Counted from the stretch's first letter, positions 17,998 through 27,374 are shown. The stretch: DNA of 64,000 bases from Methylopumilus universalis (GCF_006363895.1 NZ_CP040953.1), one strand, 5' to 3'. Numbers and translations are program-made. Notes: generated by a model not told the origin, from the sequence alone.

Positions 17998-18963
17998 ATG
18001 CCAACTGACTCTTTATATACCTTATATCCAGAGATATCCCCCTATCATGCCACTTGGATAGATCGGCCTCATGGGCACAAAGTTTATGTCGAGCTTTCAG
18101 GAAATCCTCATGGAAAACCGATTATTTTCCTCCATGGCGGGCCTGGAGGCGGTACTAACACAAAACAGCGCCAGTTTTTTGACCCTAAGCACTACCAAAT
18201 CATTCTTTTTGATCAAAGAGGATGTGGTCAAAGTAAACCTTTAGGTGAAGTTAATGGCAATACCACGGCAGATCTTATATCTGACATGGAAGCCATTCGT
18301 GAACATCTTCATATTAAGCAATGGATTATTTTTGGCGGGTCCTGGGGCAGCGCTTTAGCGCTGGCATACGCCACTCAATACTCACAAACTGTCAAAGCAC
18401 TTATATTGCGAGGCATCTTCTTAAGTCGGATAAGTGAACTTGATTGGTTTTTAGATGAGGTTAAAGCTTTTTTTCCGGAAGCACATCGAACGCTTCTTCA
18501 TTACTTGCCAGAGCATCAACGTGATGATCTTATAAAAAATTATAGTGCGCTTGTATTTTCAAACGATATAAAAATAAGTGGATCTGCTTCTATTGCTTGG
18601 AATCGATTCGAAGGTGGTCTTTTAAAATTACTACCTCAAGTAGAAGAAAATAAAACGCACACCGATGAAGATATACAAAATGAAATTGCACGCGCACGCG
18701 TTCAACTTCATTACATCAAAGACAAATGTTTTATTGATGGGAAAAAAATATTAGAAGAAGTTAAAAAATTAAAAGATATTCCTACGACCATCATTCAAGG
18801 GCGCTACGATATGGTATGTCCGCCGATCACGGCTTACGAGCTTCATCAGCATATGCCTCATGCCGATTTTATTATGGTGCCTGATGCAGGACACTCTGCG
18901 TCTGAGACATCTATGACGCATGAACTCATCAAAGCTACAAATAGCTACAGAACATTATCGTAA
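17998..18963 (+). CDS. pip: Proline iminopeptidase
   Basis: Alpha/beta hydrolase releasing N-terminal proline from peptides. 321 residues. Oxyanion HGGPGGG motif near residue 48, nucleophile Ser in GGSWGS (about 115), Asp in QGRYDMVCP and His in DAGHSA complete the triad, and FDQRGCGQS is diagnostic of the family. The stop overlaps the start of the next gene (TAATG), so the two are coupled. No signal peptide, so cytoplasmic. Confidence 0.93.
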   Translation: MPTDSLYTLYPEISPYHATWIDRPHGHKVYVELSGNPHGKPIIFLHGGPGGGTNTKQRQFFDPKHYQIILFDQRGCGQSKPLGEVNGNTTADLISDMEAIREHLHIKQWIIFGGSWGSALALAYATQYSQTVKALILRGIFLSRISELDWFLDEVKAFFPEAHRTLLHYLPEHQRDDLIKNYSALVFSNDIKISGSASIAWNRFEGGLLKLLPQVEENKTHTDEDIQNEIARARVQLHYIKDKCFIDGKKILEEVKKLKDIPTTIIQGRYDMVCPPITAYELHQHMPHADFIMVPDAGHSASETSMTHELIKATNSYRTLS

Positions 18964-20201
18964 TGATCAAACTTCACCCTCTTTTTAAAAATCTTTATCA
19001 AAAAAAAGATGAATCACTTCCTGTTTTTATGATGAAAGAAACATTAGCAGGTTGTAAACGACACAATGTGTTTGGTTTAACTGCATCTCTTTCTTTTTTT
19101 TCTCTCTTTGCTTTAATCCCAATGATCCTTCTCATTTTCTTTTTCTTAAGTCATTGGTTAGTCAACTCAGAATTTGCATTAGGAAAATTAGCACTTCTCA
19201 CCAGCAATCTTTTGCCGCAAATAAGTAAAAAAATTATGCTTGAAGTCTTCAAGATATCAAGCCATACCAAAGCATGGGGAATCTTAGGTACCCTTATTCT
19301 ATTGTGGGCAGCTACACCTCTCACAAGTTCGCTTCGCGCCAGCCTTCTTATTATTTCAGCCACTGAAGAAAATCCATCATTTTTAAAAAGTAAGATTCGA
19401 GATATCGTCGCTATCATTGGCATTCTTTTTCTTTTCTTTCTTTTCACGCTATCAGGCATGATCATGCAAAAAACGGCCGTCTTTTTTAGTGAATATTTAA
19501 GCTTTGTTAATTCACAAATGATTTATTTTATGAGTTCATTTTCGTTTGTTGTTTTATCGCTGTCTCTTTTTAATCGATTTTTCTTCCCCATTAAGGTAGA
19601 TGTAAAACATATTATTTTAGGTTCGTTACTGACAGCTTTTTTTTGGCTTCTGCTCCGCTCAACGTTCGATATCTTTTTATCTTTAAGTCATTCATACGGC
19701 ACCTTCTTTGGCGGGATGCGCAATCTTTTCATTTCACTCATCTGGTTATATCTGAATATTGCCTCTTATTTAATCGGTGTGGAGTTGATGGCGACACTAC
19801 ACAAAAAAGACATGCTGTTATTAAAAAAATTATTTGATGACTCAATTCCCCTTTCAAGCTCTTTCATTCATTATCTTGCTTCACGTTACGGAAAAATATA
19901 TAAGCAAAATGCAATGATTTTTGAGCAAGGTAATCGCGAACATAATGTGTATTTCATCGTTCAGGGATCAGTCAATTTAATTCAAGACGGTCGAGTGATA
20001 CGCTCTTTAAAAGCGCATGAATATTTTGGTGAAATGGCAGTCTTAAATGAAACTCCAACCATTGCTTCCGCGATGTCAACGTCTAACGAATCTGAAATCA
20101 TTGCGATTCCAAAAGTGCATCTTGAAATGATGCTCGCTGATGAACCTAAAGTAGCGATGAAATTTTTAAGAAAAATGTCTTTGCGATTGCAACAACGCTA
20201 A
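18963..20201 (+). CDS. YihY/BrkB-family membrane protein fused to a C-terminal cyclic-nucleotide-binding-like domain
   Basis: 412 residues. The first ~290 form a YihY (UPF0761, formerly 'ribonuclease BN') membrane protein with about six hydrophobic segments and the family patterns ASLSFFSLFALIPM and GSYG-like HSYGTFFGGMRN. Residues ~310-412 form a CRP-type cNMP-binding beta-barrel (IFEQGNREHNVYFIVQGSV, phosphate-cassette-like YFGEMAVLNETPTIASA, ending in a helix). The canonical Arg of the cyclic nucleotide phosphate cassette (RxA) is replaced, so true nucleotide binding is uncertain. Function unknown. Start overlaps the pip stop. Convergent 4-bp overlap with the next gene. Confidence 0.85.
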   Translation: MIKLHPLFKNLYQKKDESLPVFMMKETLAGCKRHNVFGLTASLSFFSLFALIPMILLIFFFLSHWLVNSEFALGKLALLTSNLLPQISKKIMLEVFKISSHTKAWGILGTLILLWAATPLTSSLRASLLIISATEENPSFLKSKIRDIVAIIGILFLFFLFTLSGMIMQKTAVFFSEYLSFVNSQMIYFMSSFSFVVLSLSLFNRFFFPIKVDVKHIILGSLLTAFFWLLLRSTFDIFLSLSHSYGTFFGGMRNLFISLIWLYLNIASYLIGVELMATLHKKDMLLLKKLFDDSIPLSSSFIHYLASRYGKIYKQNAMIFEQGNREHNVYFIVQGSVNLIQDGRVIRSLKAHEYFGEMAVLNETPTIASAMSTSNESEIIAIPKVHLEMMLADEPKVAMKFLRKMSLRLQQR

Positions 20202-21781
20202 AAGTTTGCAGGTTTTAAATCAAAAGCAATACAAATTCTTTCTTCATTCGAACTAAAAGGTATCGTTCGATGAAAAACAGAAGATGGAAAGAAAACAACA
20301 TCACCGACCTGAGGTAGGTATAGTTTTTTTTCAAAGTCATCATGCATTCTCGGATAATCATCACCATCAATACTTAATTCAATACCACCTTCATCAGGAT
20401 GTTTTTTTTGTTGTGGAATCGATAAGTAAACAGCTCCGCTGATCCAGCCTTCCTCATGAATATGTGATGAAAGATGTCCGCCTGTTTGCATTTTGACAAA
20501 CCAAGAACTACTAAACTCAATCGTTTTTGGAAAAGCCTTAATGAACATTGAATCTTCATGCTTATAGTGGTCATAGTATTTTTTAATAAGCAATGTAATT
20601 TCTTGTGCCAATCTTTTAAATGAAGGCTCTTTCCTTTTAAAAAGATTGCCTGATGACTGAGTGCCATTCACCAAACGACTTTGCATGCGCTCTGAAATAT
20701 CAGCTTCATTAATATCATTTAAAAGAGATTGTAATAAATTGTCCTTGGGATCTTTTAATGCATCCACTTGACCGTGAAACGCAAAATGGAGTGGGTCTGG
20801 ACAAAAATTATACTCATCTTTTTTATGAAAGTTTTTTGCAAAGTGGGTTGAGAGAGTTGCTAAAAGTGGGGAGGTATTTTTTTTAACCATCGCGACACTT
20901 AATTCTTTTTCGAAGATATCAAATTGTTTTGTCTTGTATAAACAATAGAGAGCTCGCTCTTCCCAGTCGTTTAATTGAGAGGCTTTATAAAACTCATAGG
21001 CATCCTGAAATTTTTTATTGTCATGAAGAAATGTTGCAAGATTGTAATTAGCGATTGGGTTTTCTGGGTCAATTGATACAGCTTCCCTTAACCAGCGATT
21101 TGCTTCCGCAATTTCGCCTTGGTGCCATAACGCATCACCGATGACTGAGCAAACTTCCGCATCCTGCGGATTCTTCTCCAACGCTTTTCGGTAAGATTGA
21201 ATCGCCTCTTCCAAATGGCCTTGATTGCGATAGGCATTGCCTAAATTAAAATGACCTCGTGCGTGATCTTGGATTTTAAGTGACTGCTTAAAAGACTGAA
21301 TGGCTTGATCAAATTCGCCCTGCACCAAATAGACAGCACCGACACTGCCATGTGCCTCATAGAATCCTGGCTCTAATTCGATCGCTCTTTGATAAGCACT
21401 TAAAGCTTTGTCAAATTCTGATTGGCTTTGGTATGCAATGCCAAGATTAAAGTAAGCTACGACTAGATCAGGTTTAATCTTTATTGCTTTTTGATAGTGA
21501 AGAATTGCATCTTCACTATCACCCATTTGGTATAAGACTGAACCTAAATTAAATTGCATCTCTGCAAATTGAGGTTGAATTTTTAAAATATTGCGATAAC
21601 TCTCTGCCGCCTCTTTGAATTTTTTTTGTGCCTCTAGGGATACGCCTAAGACATTATGCAAAATTAGTTCTTGCGGAAAATCTTCCAATAAAGCTTTCGC
21701 TTTTTTTTCTGCTAAGGCGAATTGACTGGATTGGTGAAGTTGAATTAAATCATTCGCATCTGATGATTTAAAAAGCTTCAT
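20198..21781 (-). CDS. TPR-repeat protein with C-terminal putative 2OG-Fe(II) oxygenase domain
   Basis: 527 residues. About eight tetratricopeptide repeats cover residues 10-275 (recurring FNLGxAY and AIxxYxxAL patterns). The C-terminal ~200 residues look like the 2OG-FeII_Oxy_5 family: iron ligands H-x-E/D in SSHIHEEGWISGAVYLSIP, a distal His in SSVFHRTIPF and a 2-oxoglutarate Arg in EERICIAFDL. No signal peptide. The substrate is unknown; homologues are often annotated as protein or small-molecule hydroxylases. It lies 11 bp after the UPF0114 gene on the same strand. Confidence 0.85.
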   Translation of the reverse strand: MKLFKSSDANDLIQLHQSSQFALAEKKAKALLEDFPQELILHNVLGVSLEAQKKFKEAAESYRNILKIQPQFAEMQFNLGSVLYQMGDSEDAILHYQKAIKIKPDLVVAYFNLGIAYQSQSEFDKALSAYQRAIELEPGFYEAHGSVGAVYLVQGEFDQAIQSFKQSLKIQDHARGHFNLGNAYRNQGHLEEAIQSYRKALEKNPQDAEVCSVIGDALWHQGEIAEANRWLREAVSIDPENPIANYNLATFLHDNKKFQDAYEFYKASQLNDWEERALYCLYKTKQFDIFEKELSVAMVKKNTSPLLATLSTHFAKNFHKKDEYNFCPDPLHFAFHGQVDALKDPKDNLLQSLLNDINEADISERMQSRLVNGTQSSGNLFKRKEPSFKRLAQEITLLIKKYYDHYKHEDSMFIKAFPKTIEFSSSWFVKMQTGGHLSSHIHEEGWISGAVYLSIPQQKKHPDEGGIELSIDGDDYPRMHDDFEKKLYLPQVGDVVFFPSSVFHRTIPFSSNEERICIAFDLKPANF

Positions 21782-21792
21782 ATCGATCTTGT

Positions 21793-22311
21793 TTAATGAT
21801 GCGGTGTATCTTCTGCAATTTTATCCATAATCGCAAAAAGAACACCTGAAACAATAAAGGTCATATGAATCCCAACCATCCAAGCCATTTGCGTATTTGT
21901 TAATATCTGGCCTGGTGTAGATGCATGCATAAATGCTTTTAAAAGATCAATCGCTGAAATAGCTACAATCGAACCAATTAATTTAAGCTTTAGTCCTGAA
22001 TAATCCACTTTACCCATCCAATGTGGTTTATCTTCATGGTTATCTACATCAATTTTAGATACAAAATTTTCATATCCGCTAAAAATAACCATAATGAGAA
22101 GATTGGCCACAAGCGTCATGTCAACTAAAGCAAGTATAGACAAAACGATTTCTCGTTCTGGCGTGTCAACGACTGTCATGACTATATGAAAAAATTCTTG
22201 TCCAAATTTTACAAACAAACATAAGAGACCACCTACTAAACCTAAATACATAGGTGCCAGTATCCAGCGACTCTTAAATACGACTTTCTCTAAAATTTCT
22301 TCAGTTTTCAT
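21793..22311 (-). CDS. UPF0114 (YqhA-like) inner-membrane protein
   Basis: 172 residues with four hydrophobic segments. The opening EKVVFKSRWILAPMYLGLVGGL and the loop FSGYENFVSK are typical of the TIGR00645/YqhA family, whose function is unknown. It precedes the TPR-oxygenase gene by 11 bp, suggesting co-transcription. Divergent from the RodZ-like gene, with promoters expected in 22312-22438. Confidence 0.88.
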   Translation of the reverse strand: MKTEEILEKVVFKSRWILAPMYLGLVGGLLCLFVKFGQEFFHIVMTVVDTPEREIVLSILALVDMTLVANLLIMVIFSGYENFVSKIDVDNHEDKPHWMGKVDYSGLKLKLIGSIVAISAIDLLKAFMHASTPGQILTNTQMAWMVGIHMTFIVSGVLFAIMDKIAEDTPHH

Positions 22312-22438
22312 GCAAGCTCCACAGGTTGTCGTTAATTGGATAAATCATATCATTACTCTGCTATCGATATCTGTGAGTAATGATTGAAAAAAACTACTAT
22401 TAGGATACTATTTTATCTTTACTTTCGTAAGTCATGTA

Positions 22439-23371
22439 ATGTCAAACGATTCAATTATTATTCATGGCCATCTTTTAAAAGAGGCGCGGGAAGATTTAAA
22501 TCTTTCTGTGGAGGATGTCGCCCGTCAGTTAACTTTAAGTAGCAAACATATCACCTCGATGGAAGAAAATAAGACGGATGGGTTTGTATCTACTCCAATC
22601 AAACTAATTTCTATCAGAAAATATATAGCCTTTCTTGAGTTAGATTTTGATGCGGTCGTTGAACATAAAAAAAATAAAACAAAGTCTTTGCTGCTCCCTG
22701 AGCCAGAAATTGACAAAGATGTTGTTGACGCAGAACTGCCCTCTAATAAGAAAATACTTTTATTATTAAAAATAAAATTATTCTTTCTATGGGCAAAAAC
22801 GCACATTAAAGTGCGCTATATTTTTTACTTCATTACTTTTCTTTTTATTTCTAACTTTTTGATTGGCGTGTATCAGAAGTATGCTGTCGCTCACAAAAAT
22901 TTTGAAGGGCGCGAAGTTGATTTGCCCAATTTAGAATCTCTTCCAAATGATATTGCGACTTATGAAATGAAACCTGGTGAGCAAAAATCAGAAACCTTTG
23001 AAGCGCTTCCTATACAAATCAAAAAAACAGAAGAAAATAAAAGAGATATTAAGGATCTTGCAATTAAAATGTGTGATCAAACGGTTTCAAAACCAATCAC
23101 ACAAATATCATCCCCTACAGACCCTCTGAAACCTAGCGATTACTTTCACATTATCTCAAAAGGCCCGCAAACGATTTGTATACTAGACAGCAATGGTAAA
23201 GAAGATAAATATGTGATGACTGAAGGTCAAAAATTAACGTATCGAGGTGGAAAGCCTCCTTTTAAACTTGTGATGCATCCTGAACTTAGTGAAATTTTTT
23301 ATGAGGGCTGGCTAGTTAAACTCAAACCTGAACAAAGTTATGTTCAACTGAATCCTAAAACTTATAATTGA
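22439..23371 (+). CDS. RodZ-like transmembrane helix-turn-helix protein
   Basis: 310 residues. The N-terminal XRE/HTH_25-type helix-turn-helix (about 8-70, LKEAREDLNLSVEDVARQL) is followed by one transmembrane segment near residue 125-145 and a periplasmic C-terminal domain (about 230-305) of the DUF4115 type ending a RodZ-like arrangement. RodZ links MreB to the membrane in rod-shape maintenance. Here it is isolated from ispG/pilF genes that often neighbour rodZ, so the exact role is inferred from architecture only. Confidence 0.7.
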   Translation: MSNDSIIIHGHLLKEAREDLNLSVEDVARQLTLSSKHITSMEENKTDGFVSTPIKLISIRKYIAFLELDFDAVVEHKKNKTKSLLLPEPEIDKDVVDAELPSNKKILLLLKIKLFFLWAKTHIKVRYIFYFITFLFISNFLIGVYQKYAVAHKNFEGREVDLPNLESLPNDIATYEMKPGEQKSETFEALPIQIKKTEENKRDIKDLAIKMCDQTVSKPITQISSPTDPLKPSDYFHIISKGPQTICILDSNGKEDKYVMTEGQKLTYRGGKPPFKLVMHPELSEIFYEGWLVKLKPEQSYVQLNPKTYN

Positions 23372-23378
23372 AATAGAC

Positions 23379-23981
23379 TTATTTAAATTTTCTAACAGCG
23401 CCTGTAACGACACCCCATATTTGAAACTGAACCCCTTCTACAACTTCAATAGGGCTAAATGCTTCGTTTGCAGGTAGCAAGCGTGGGGAGCCATTTTTAT
23501 TTTTAGCTAAAGTCTTGACGGTAAATTCACCATCTAATGATGCCAATACAATATCGCCAATGGAAGCTTCTTGAGATCGATCTACAATCACGACATCATC
23601 GTCATGAATACCAGCGTTATCCATAGAATTTCCTTTAATACGCACAAAAAAGGTCGTATCAGCTTCTCGAATAAGATAATCATTAAGATCCATTCTTTTC
23701 TCAACATGATCATCTGCTTGTGACGGAAGCCCTGCAGGCACCTTGTGCTCGAATAGAGGAATCTTAGTTTTGGTCATCGCCTCATTCACCAAATCAATCG
23801 ATACCACATTAGAAATTTCTTGGATCTTTCTTTTAGCGTAAGCCTCTAGGATATTTGAAATCACAGCAGTTTGGCTTTCTGGCACTCTAAGTAAAGTCGT
23901 CTTCTCACCAAATTTTCCGGTGCCTGATTTTCGTCCAGCGCCTGGTCTTTTACCGCCTCGAATAGGAACAATTTTTTTCAT
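23379..23981 (-). CDS. umuD: UmuD-like S24-family self-cleaving protease
   Basis: 200 residues from the ATG at 23981; the upstream extension to 24104 has no family match and lacks a good start. Residues 83-200 align with UmuD: cleavage site Ala83-Gly84 (Cys-Gly in E. coli UmuD), catalytic Ser119 in GNSMDNAG and Lys156 in GEFTVKTL. The spacings A-to-S 36 and S-to-K 37 equal those in UmuD (24/60/97). The N-terminal ~80 residues are basic and Gly/Arg/Lys-rich (GGKRPGAGRKSGTGKFG), unlike short UmuD, and may bind DNA. No umuC lies beside it: neighbours are a RodZ-like gene and HU. Could be an orphan UmuD or a LexA-type regulator. Confidence 0.85.
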   Translation of the reverse strand: MKKIVPIRGGKRPGAGRKSGTGKFGEKTTLLRVPESQTAVISNILEAYAKRKIQEISNVVSIDLVNEAMTKTKIPLFEHKVPAGLPSQADDHVEKRMDLNDYLIREADTTFFVRIKGNSMDNAGIHDDDVVIVDRSQEASIGDIVLASLDGEFTVKTLAKNKNGSPRLLPANEAFSPIEVVEGVQFQIWGVVTGAVRKFK

Positions 23982-24083
23982 TTGAATATTGTAACAAGAA
24001 TCAAATGAAAAGAAAGCTTTATTTTGAATTAAGTAGATATCGACAGAACCCTTATCTATTGTGAAAAAAATTGAATATGACTG

Positions 24084-24113
24084 TTGACAAGGCTTAAAAA
24101 TCAATGCAAAGTA
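24084..24113 (+). promoter_or_regulatory. Candidate sigma-70 promoter of the HU gene
   Basis: A consensus TTGACA at 24084-24089 lies about 95 bp before the HU start. A possible -10 (AAAGTA, 24108-24113) after an 18-bp spacer matches the consensus poorly, so only the -35 is convincing. Confidence 0.3.
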
Positions 24114-24181
24114 CGCCTAGACCTTCTATGACGCTGTCATTTCAATGGTCTTACATATCTTAATTTACATTTGGAGGAATT

Positions 24182-24454
24182 ATGAATAAAGGCGAACTAA
24201 TCGAAGCAGTTGCAAAAGCAGCAGGTTCAACAAAAGCAGACGCTGGTCGTGCGATTGATGCAACACTTGCAGCTATCACTAAAGCACTTAAAAAAGGTGA
24301 CGTAGTAACGCTCATCGGTTTTGGTACTTTTAAAGTTTCTAAACGCGCTGCACGAGTTGGTCGTAACCCACAAACTGGTAAAGAACTTAAAATACCAGCA
24401 CGTAAGGCTCCAACATTCAAAGCAGGTGCTGCGCTTAAAGCGGCAGTTAACTAA
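24182..24454 (+). CDS. hupB: DNA-binding protein HU
   Basis: 90-residue histone-like protein. MNKGELIEAVAKAAG start, the conserved GFGTFKVSKRAARVGRNPQTG beta-arm region and the KIPARKAPTFKAG signature are all present. It coats and bends DNA. A GGAGG ribosome site is 6 bp upstream. Single gene, flanked by its own promoter region and a strong terminator. Confidence 0.97.
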   Translation: MNKGELIEAVAKAAGSTKADAGRAIDATLAAITKALKKGDVVTLIGFGTFKVSKRAARVGRNPQTGKELKIPARKAPTFKAGAALKAAVN

Positions 24455-24477
24455 GCTTAGAATTAGTTATTCATATA

Positions 24478-24511
24478 AAAGCGCTTGGGTTTAAACCCAA
24501 GCGCTTTTTTT
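24478..24511 (+). terminator. Rho-independent terminator of HU
   Basis: Perfect inverted repeat AAAGCGCTTGGG / CCCAAGCGCTTT followed by a run of T, beginning about 24 bp after the HU stop codon. Confidence 0.92.
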
Positions 24512-24531
24512 ATGCCTTAAAATAAAGCGCT

Positions 24532-25674
24532 ATGCCTTATTACATCAAAGGAAACAAAATTGAATTGCTTAAAAACGGCAAAGATTATTTTGCTGCTGTT
24601 ATTCAATCCATCAAAAAAGCCCGAAAAAGTATTTTTATAGAGGCCTATATATTTAGCCATGATGTGACGGGTAAGAAAATCTTAACCGCGCTTAAAGAAG
24701 CTAGCCAAAAAGGGATTAAAGTTTATTTGCTTCTTGATGGATTCGGAAGCCGTGATCTCTCACAAAAAGTTATTAATGAAATCAAAGCCTCTAAAATTCA
24801 CTTCCTTTTTTACCATCCTAAAATTTCACCTTATCAAATGAAGCGTATTTCATTAAGACGACTTCATCGCAAAATGATTTTAATCGACCATGAAATCGCC
24901 TATATCGGTGGTATCAATATTATTGATGATATGCATGTACCCAATGGCAAAGGACCACGCATTGACTATGCGGCGCAATTAAAAGGACCTGTCGTTCATC
25001 TCATCAGCCTAAGTATGGTGAAACTTTGGAAAAGAGTGTCATGGTCACATTTAGAAAAATCATTTACTCCAAAAAATTTCCAAAAACAAATAGCGGAATA
25101 TCCCAATGGCACAAAACTTAATTTTATTGAGCGTGATAATTTTCGCCACAGACAAGATATTGAAAAAGCTTATTTACATGCTATCGAAAATGCTCAAGAC
25201 GAAATACTTATTGCAAATGCCTACTTTATTCCAGGTAAAAGATTTGAGAGGGCTTTAATTGCAGCGGCACATCGTGGTGTATCGGTAACGCTTCTCTTAA
25301 AGGGCGAAATAGATTATTTCTTATCGAACGCTACACGAGCCTTTTATGGGAAATTTTTAAAAGAAGGTATTACCATCTTTGAATACACAAAAAGTTTTAT
25401 GCATAGTAAGGTGGCAGTAATTGATGGAACCTGGTCGACCATAGGATCCTCAAATATTGACCCTTTCAGCCTTTTGCTTGCCCGAGAAGCAAATATTTTT
25501 ATTTGGGATAAATATTTTGCATCTCAACTTAGGAAAAATATCGAAGAAGACATTCGATTGGGAGGTACTGAAATTCTCTTAAAAGACTGGGACAAATCAC
25601 ACTTAATTAAAAGAATAAAATCTCGTATTGCATATTTTATTATTCGAATAAGTTTAGGTGTCGCTAATATTTAA
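24532..25674 (+). CDS. clsB: Phospholipase D-family cardiolipin synthase (ClsB-like)
   Basis: 380 residues with two HKD motifs: HRKMILIDHEIAYIGGINI (about residue 117) and HSKVAVIDGTWSTIGSSNID (about 298). Joins phosphatidyl groups to make cardiolipin. It lacks the two N-terminal transmembrane segments of ClsA, so it matches ClsB in length and layout. Ends in a 4-bp convergent overlap with the pentapeptide-repeat gene. Confidence 0.88.
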   Translation: MPYYIKGNKIELLKNGKDYFAAVIQSIKKARKSIFIEAYIFSHDVTGKKILTALKEASQKGIKVYLLLDGFGSRDLSQKVINEIKASKIHFLFYHPKISPYQMKRISLRRLHRKMILIDHEIAYIGGINIIDDMHVPNGKGPRIDYAAQLKGPVVHLISLSMVKLWKRVSWSHLEKSFTPKNFQKQIAEYPNGTKLNFIERDNFRHRQDIEKAYLHAIENAQDEILIANAYFIPGKRFERALIAAAHRGVSVTLLLKGEIDYFLSNATRAFYGKFLKEGITIFEYTKSFMHSKVAVIDGTWSTIGSSNIDPFSLLLAREANIFIWDKYFASQLRKNIEEDIRLGGTEILLKDWDKSHLIKRIKSRIAYFIIRISLGVANI

Positions 25675-26618
25675 GGCATACCGCAATCATGGCATTTACC
25701 CTTGACCGTAGAAAAACCTTTTACTGTTGATAAACCCTTAACATTCGTAAAAATCGCGCCATCCACAATGGCATCAGTTAAATTTGCATTTGTAAGATCA
25801 GCTCCTGTTAAGTCTGCTTGACTCAGATCAGCGCGATACATATTCGTATTTTTTAAATTAGCCTCTCTTAAATCGCCAAATAAAAAACTCGCGATATTTA
25901 AATCGGCACCTTCAAAATTTGTTTTATAAAATTTACCACCCACTGAATCAAATTTCATTTGCCCCATCGGCTGATTGCCAACATCCAAACCAAATTGACC
26001 ATTTTTGATGGTAGCGCCGGACATATTGACTGCACCCAGCGTGCCGATCATACGAGCCCTTGTTAAATTAGCACCCTTAAAATTAGTGTCACCAAAAATC
26101 GCCTGAAAGATAGTTGCTTCAGTTAAATTAGCCCCTGAAAAGTTTGCTTTTTCAAGACGCGCTAAATTCAAATAAGCTCTTTGCATATTAGTATTCGCTA
26201 AATTAGCACCTATAAGATTGGCACCAAAGACACTCGTATTCAGCATTTTGCAGTGGCTTAAGTCTAAACCATTCATATCAAGATACCCCAAGTCTTTATT
26301 TGAAAAATCACAATCAGGACTTTTGATTTCTTTTAGCACATCCTCTTGAGATACCTTTTTACGATCAACTTCTTTATTTTTTTCGTAAAAAACTTCAGCT
26401 TTCTTAATAAAGTCATTTGGTGTTTTTAAAAAGATATCTTTACTTACCTCGCTTCCAAAGCAATAAACCTTACCTTGATAATTTGCATTGACTGAACAGT
26501 CAGTTTTAAGGAAATGTCCTTCAGATAAACTTAAGAGGCAGTAATTTCCGAACTCGCCTGCGAAAACTAAATTTGTAATAAGGAGTAGAAATAATATCCA
26601 ATATCTCTTTAATAACAT
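25671..26618 (-). CDS. Secreted pentapeptide-repeat protein
   Basis: 315 residues from the ATG at 26618, which has AGGA about 10 bases upstream and gives a clean signal peptide (LLKRYWILFLLLITNLVFA). A longer start at 26663 would bury that signal. From residue ~95 onward there are about 30 A(N/D)Lxx pentapeptides (for example GANLIGANLANTNM and DLTGADLTNANLTDA), which fold as a right-handed quadrilateral beta-helix. Four or more cysteines in the N-terminal part may form periplasmic disulfides. Function unknown. Confidence 0.85.
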   Translation of the reverse strand: MLLKRYWILFLLLITNLVFAGEFGNYCLLSLSEGHFLKTDCSVNANYQGKVYCFGSEVSKDIFLKTPNDFIKKAEVFYEKNKEVDRKKVSQEDVLKEIKSPDCDFSNKDLGYLDMNGLDLSHCKMLNTSVFGANLIGANLANTNMQRAYLNLARLEKANFSGANLTEATIFQAIFGDTNFKGANLTRARMIGTLGAVNMSGATIKNGQFGLDVGNQPMGQMKFDSVGGKFYKTNFEGADLNIASFLFGDLREANLKNTNMYRADLSQADLTGADLTNANLTDAIVDGAIFTNVKGLSTVKGFSTVKGKCHDCGMP

Positions 26619-26678
26619 GGCAATACATCCTAAAGATTTTGATTTATTATAAACCTTTATCATTTCAGATTTTTAATT

Positions 26679-27374
26679 ATGTCAAATAACAGATATACGG
26701 TTCTTATCACTGGTGCGAATAGGGGATTGGGCCTTGAATTCGTCAAACAGTATGCTATAGATGACTATGAAGTCATCGCATGCACAAGAAAGATCAATAA
26801 GAATGATGATCTTCATCGACTTCAAGCTTCTTTTGAAAATATTTCTATTCAAGCTCTTGATGTCGAAAATTTTCTGGCAATTGATCAACTTGGAAAAACA
26901 TTAAAAAAACCTATTGATATTTTGATTAATAATGCAGGCCTTTACCCAAATAGCTCATTCGATGATATTGACTATGAAGAATGGCTTAATGCTTTCAAAA
27001 TCAATACACTTGCTGCATTTAAAATGACAAAAGCTTTTCTACCTCACCTTAAAAAAGGTGAATTAAAAAAAATAGCATCACTCACAAGCAAGATGGGAAG
27101 TATTGATGATAATGCAGGTGGCGGTGAATATCTTTATCGATCAAGCAAAACTGCACTTAATATGGTCATGAAAAGTTTATCGATTGATTTAAAACCCTAT
27201 GACGTGAGTCTTATTACGCTTCATCCAGGATGGGTAAGAACAGATATGGGAGGACCTAATGGTCTCATTGACGCTGAAGAGAGTGTGACTGGGATGAAAC
27301 GTCAAATTGATAAACTTTCAATAAAAACTTCGGGCCAGTTTATTGCTTACGATGGCAAAAAAATTCCTTGGTAA
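26679..27374 (+). CDS. Short-chain dehydrogenase/reductase
   Basis: 231-residue classical SDR. NAD(P) motif TGANRGLG at the N-terminus, NNAG strand motif (about residue 84), catalytic Ser in SLTSKMGS and the YxxxK motif as YRSSK (about 150). The lack of an acidic residue after strand two suggests NADPH, but this is only an inference. Substrate unknown. It overlaps the glycosylase gene by 7 bp. Confidence 0.88.
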   Translation: MSNNRYTVLITGANRGLGLEFVKQYAIDDYEVIACTRKINKNDDLHRLQASFENISIQALDVENFLAIDQLGKTLKKPIDILINNAGLYPNSSFDDIDYEEWLNAFKINTLAAFKMTKAFLPHLKKGELKKIASLTSKMGSIDDNAGGGEYLYRSSKTALNMVMKSLSIDLKPYDVSLITLHPGWVRTDMGGPNGLIDAEESVTGMKRQIDKLSIKTSGQFIAYDGKKIPW

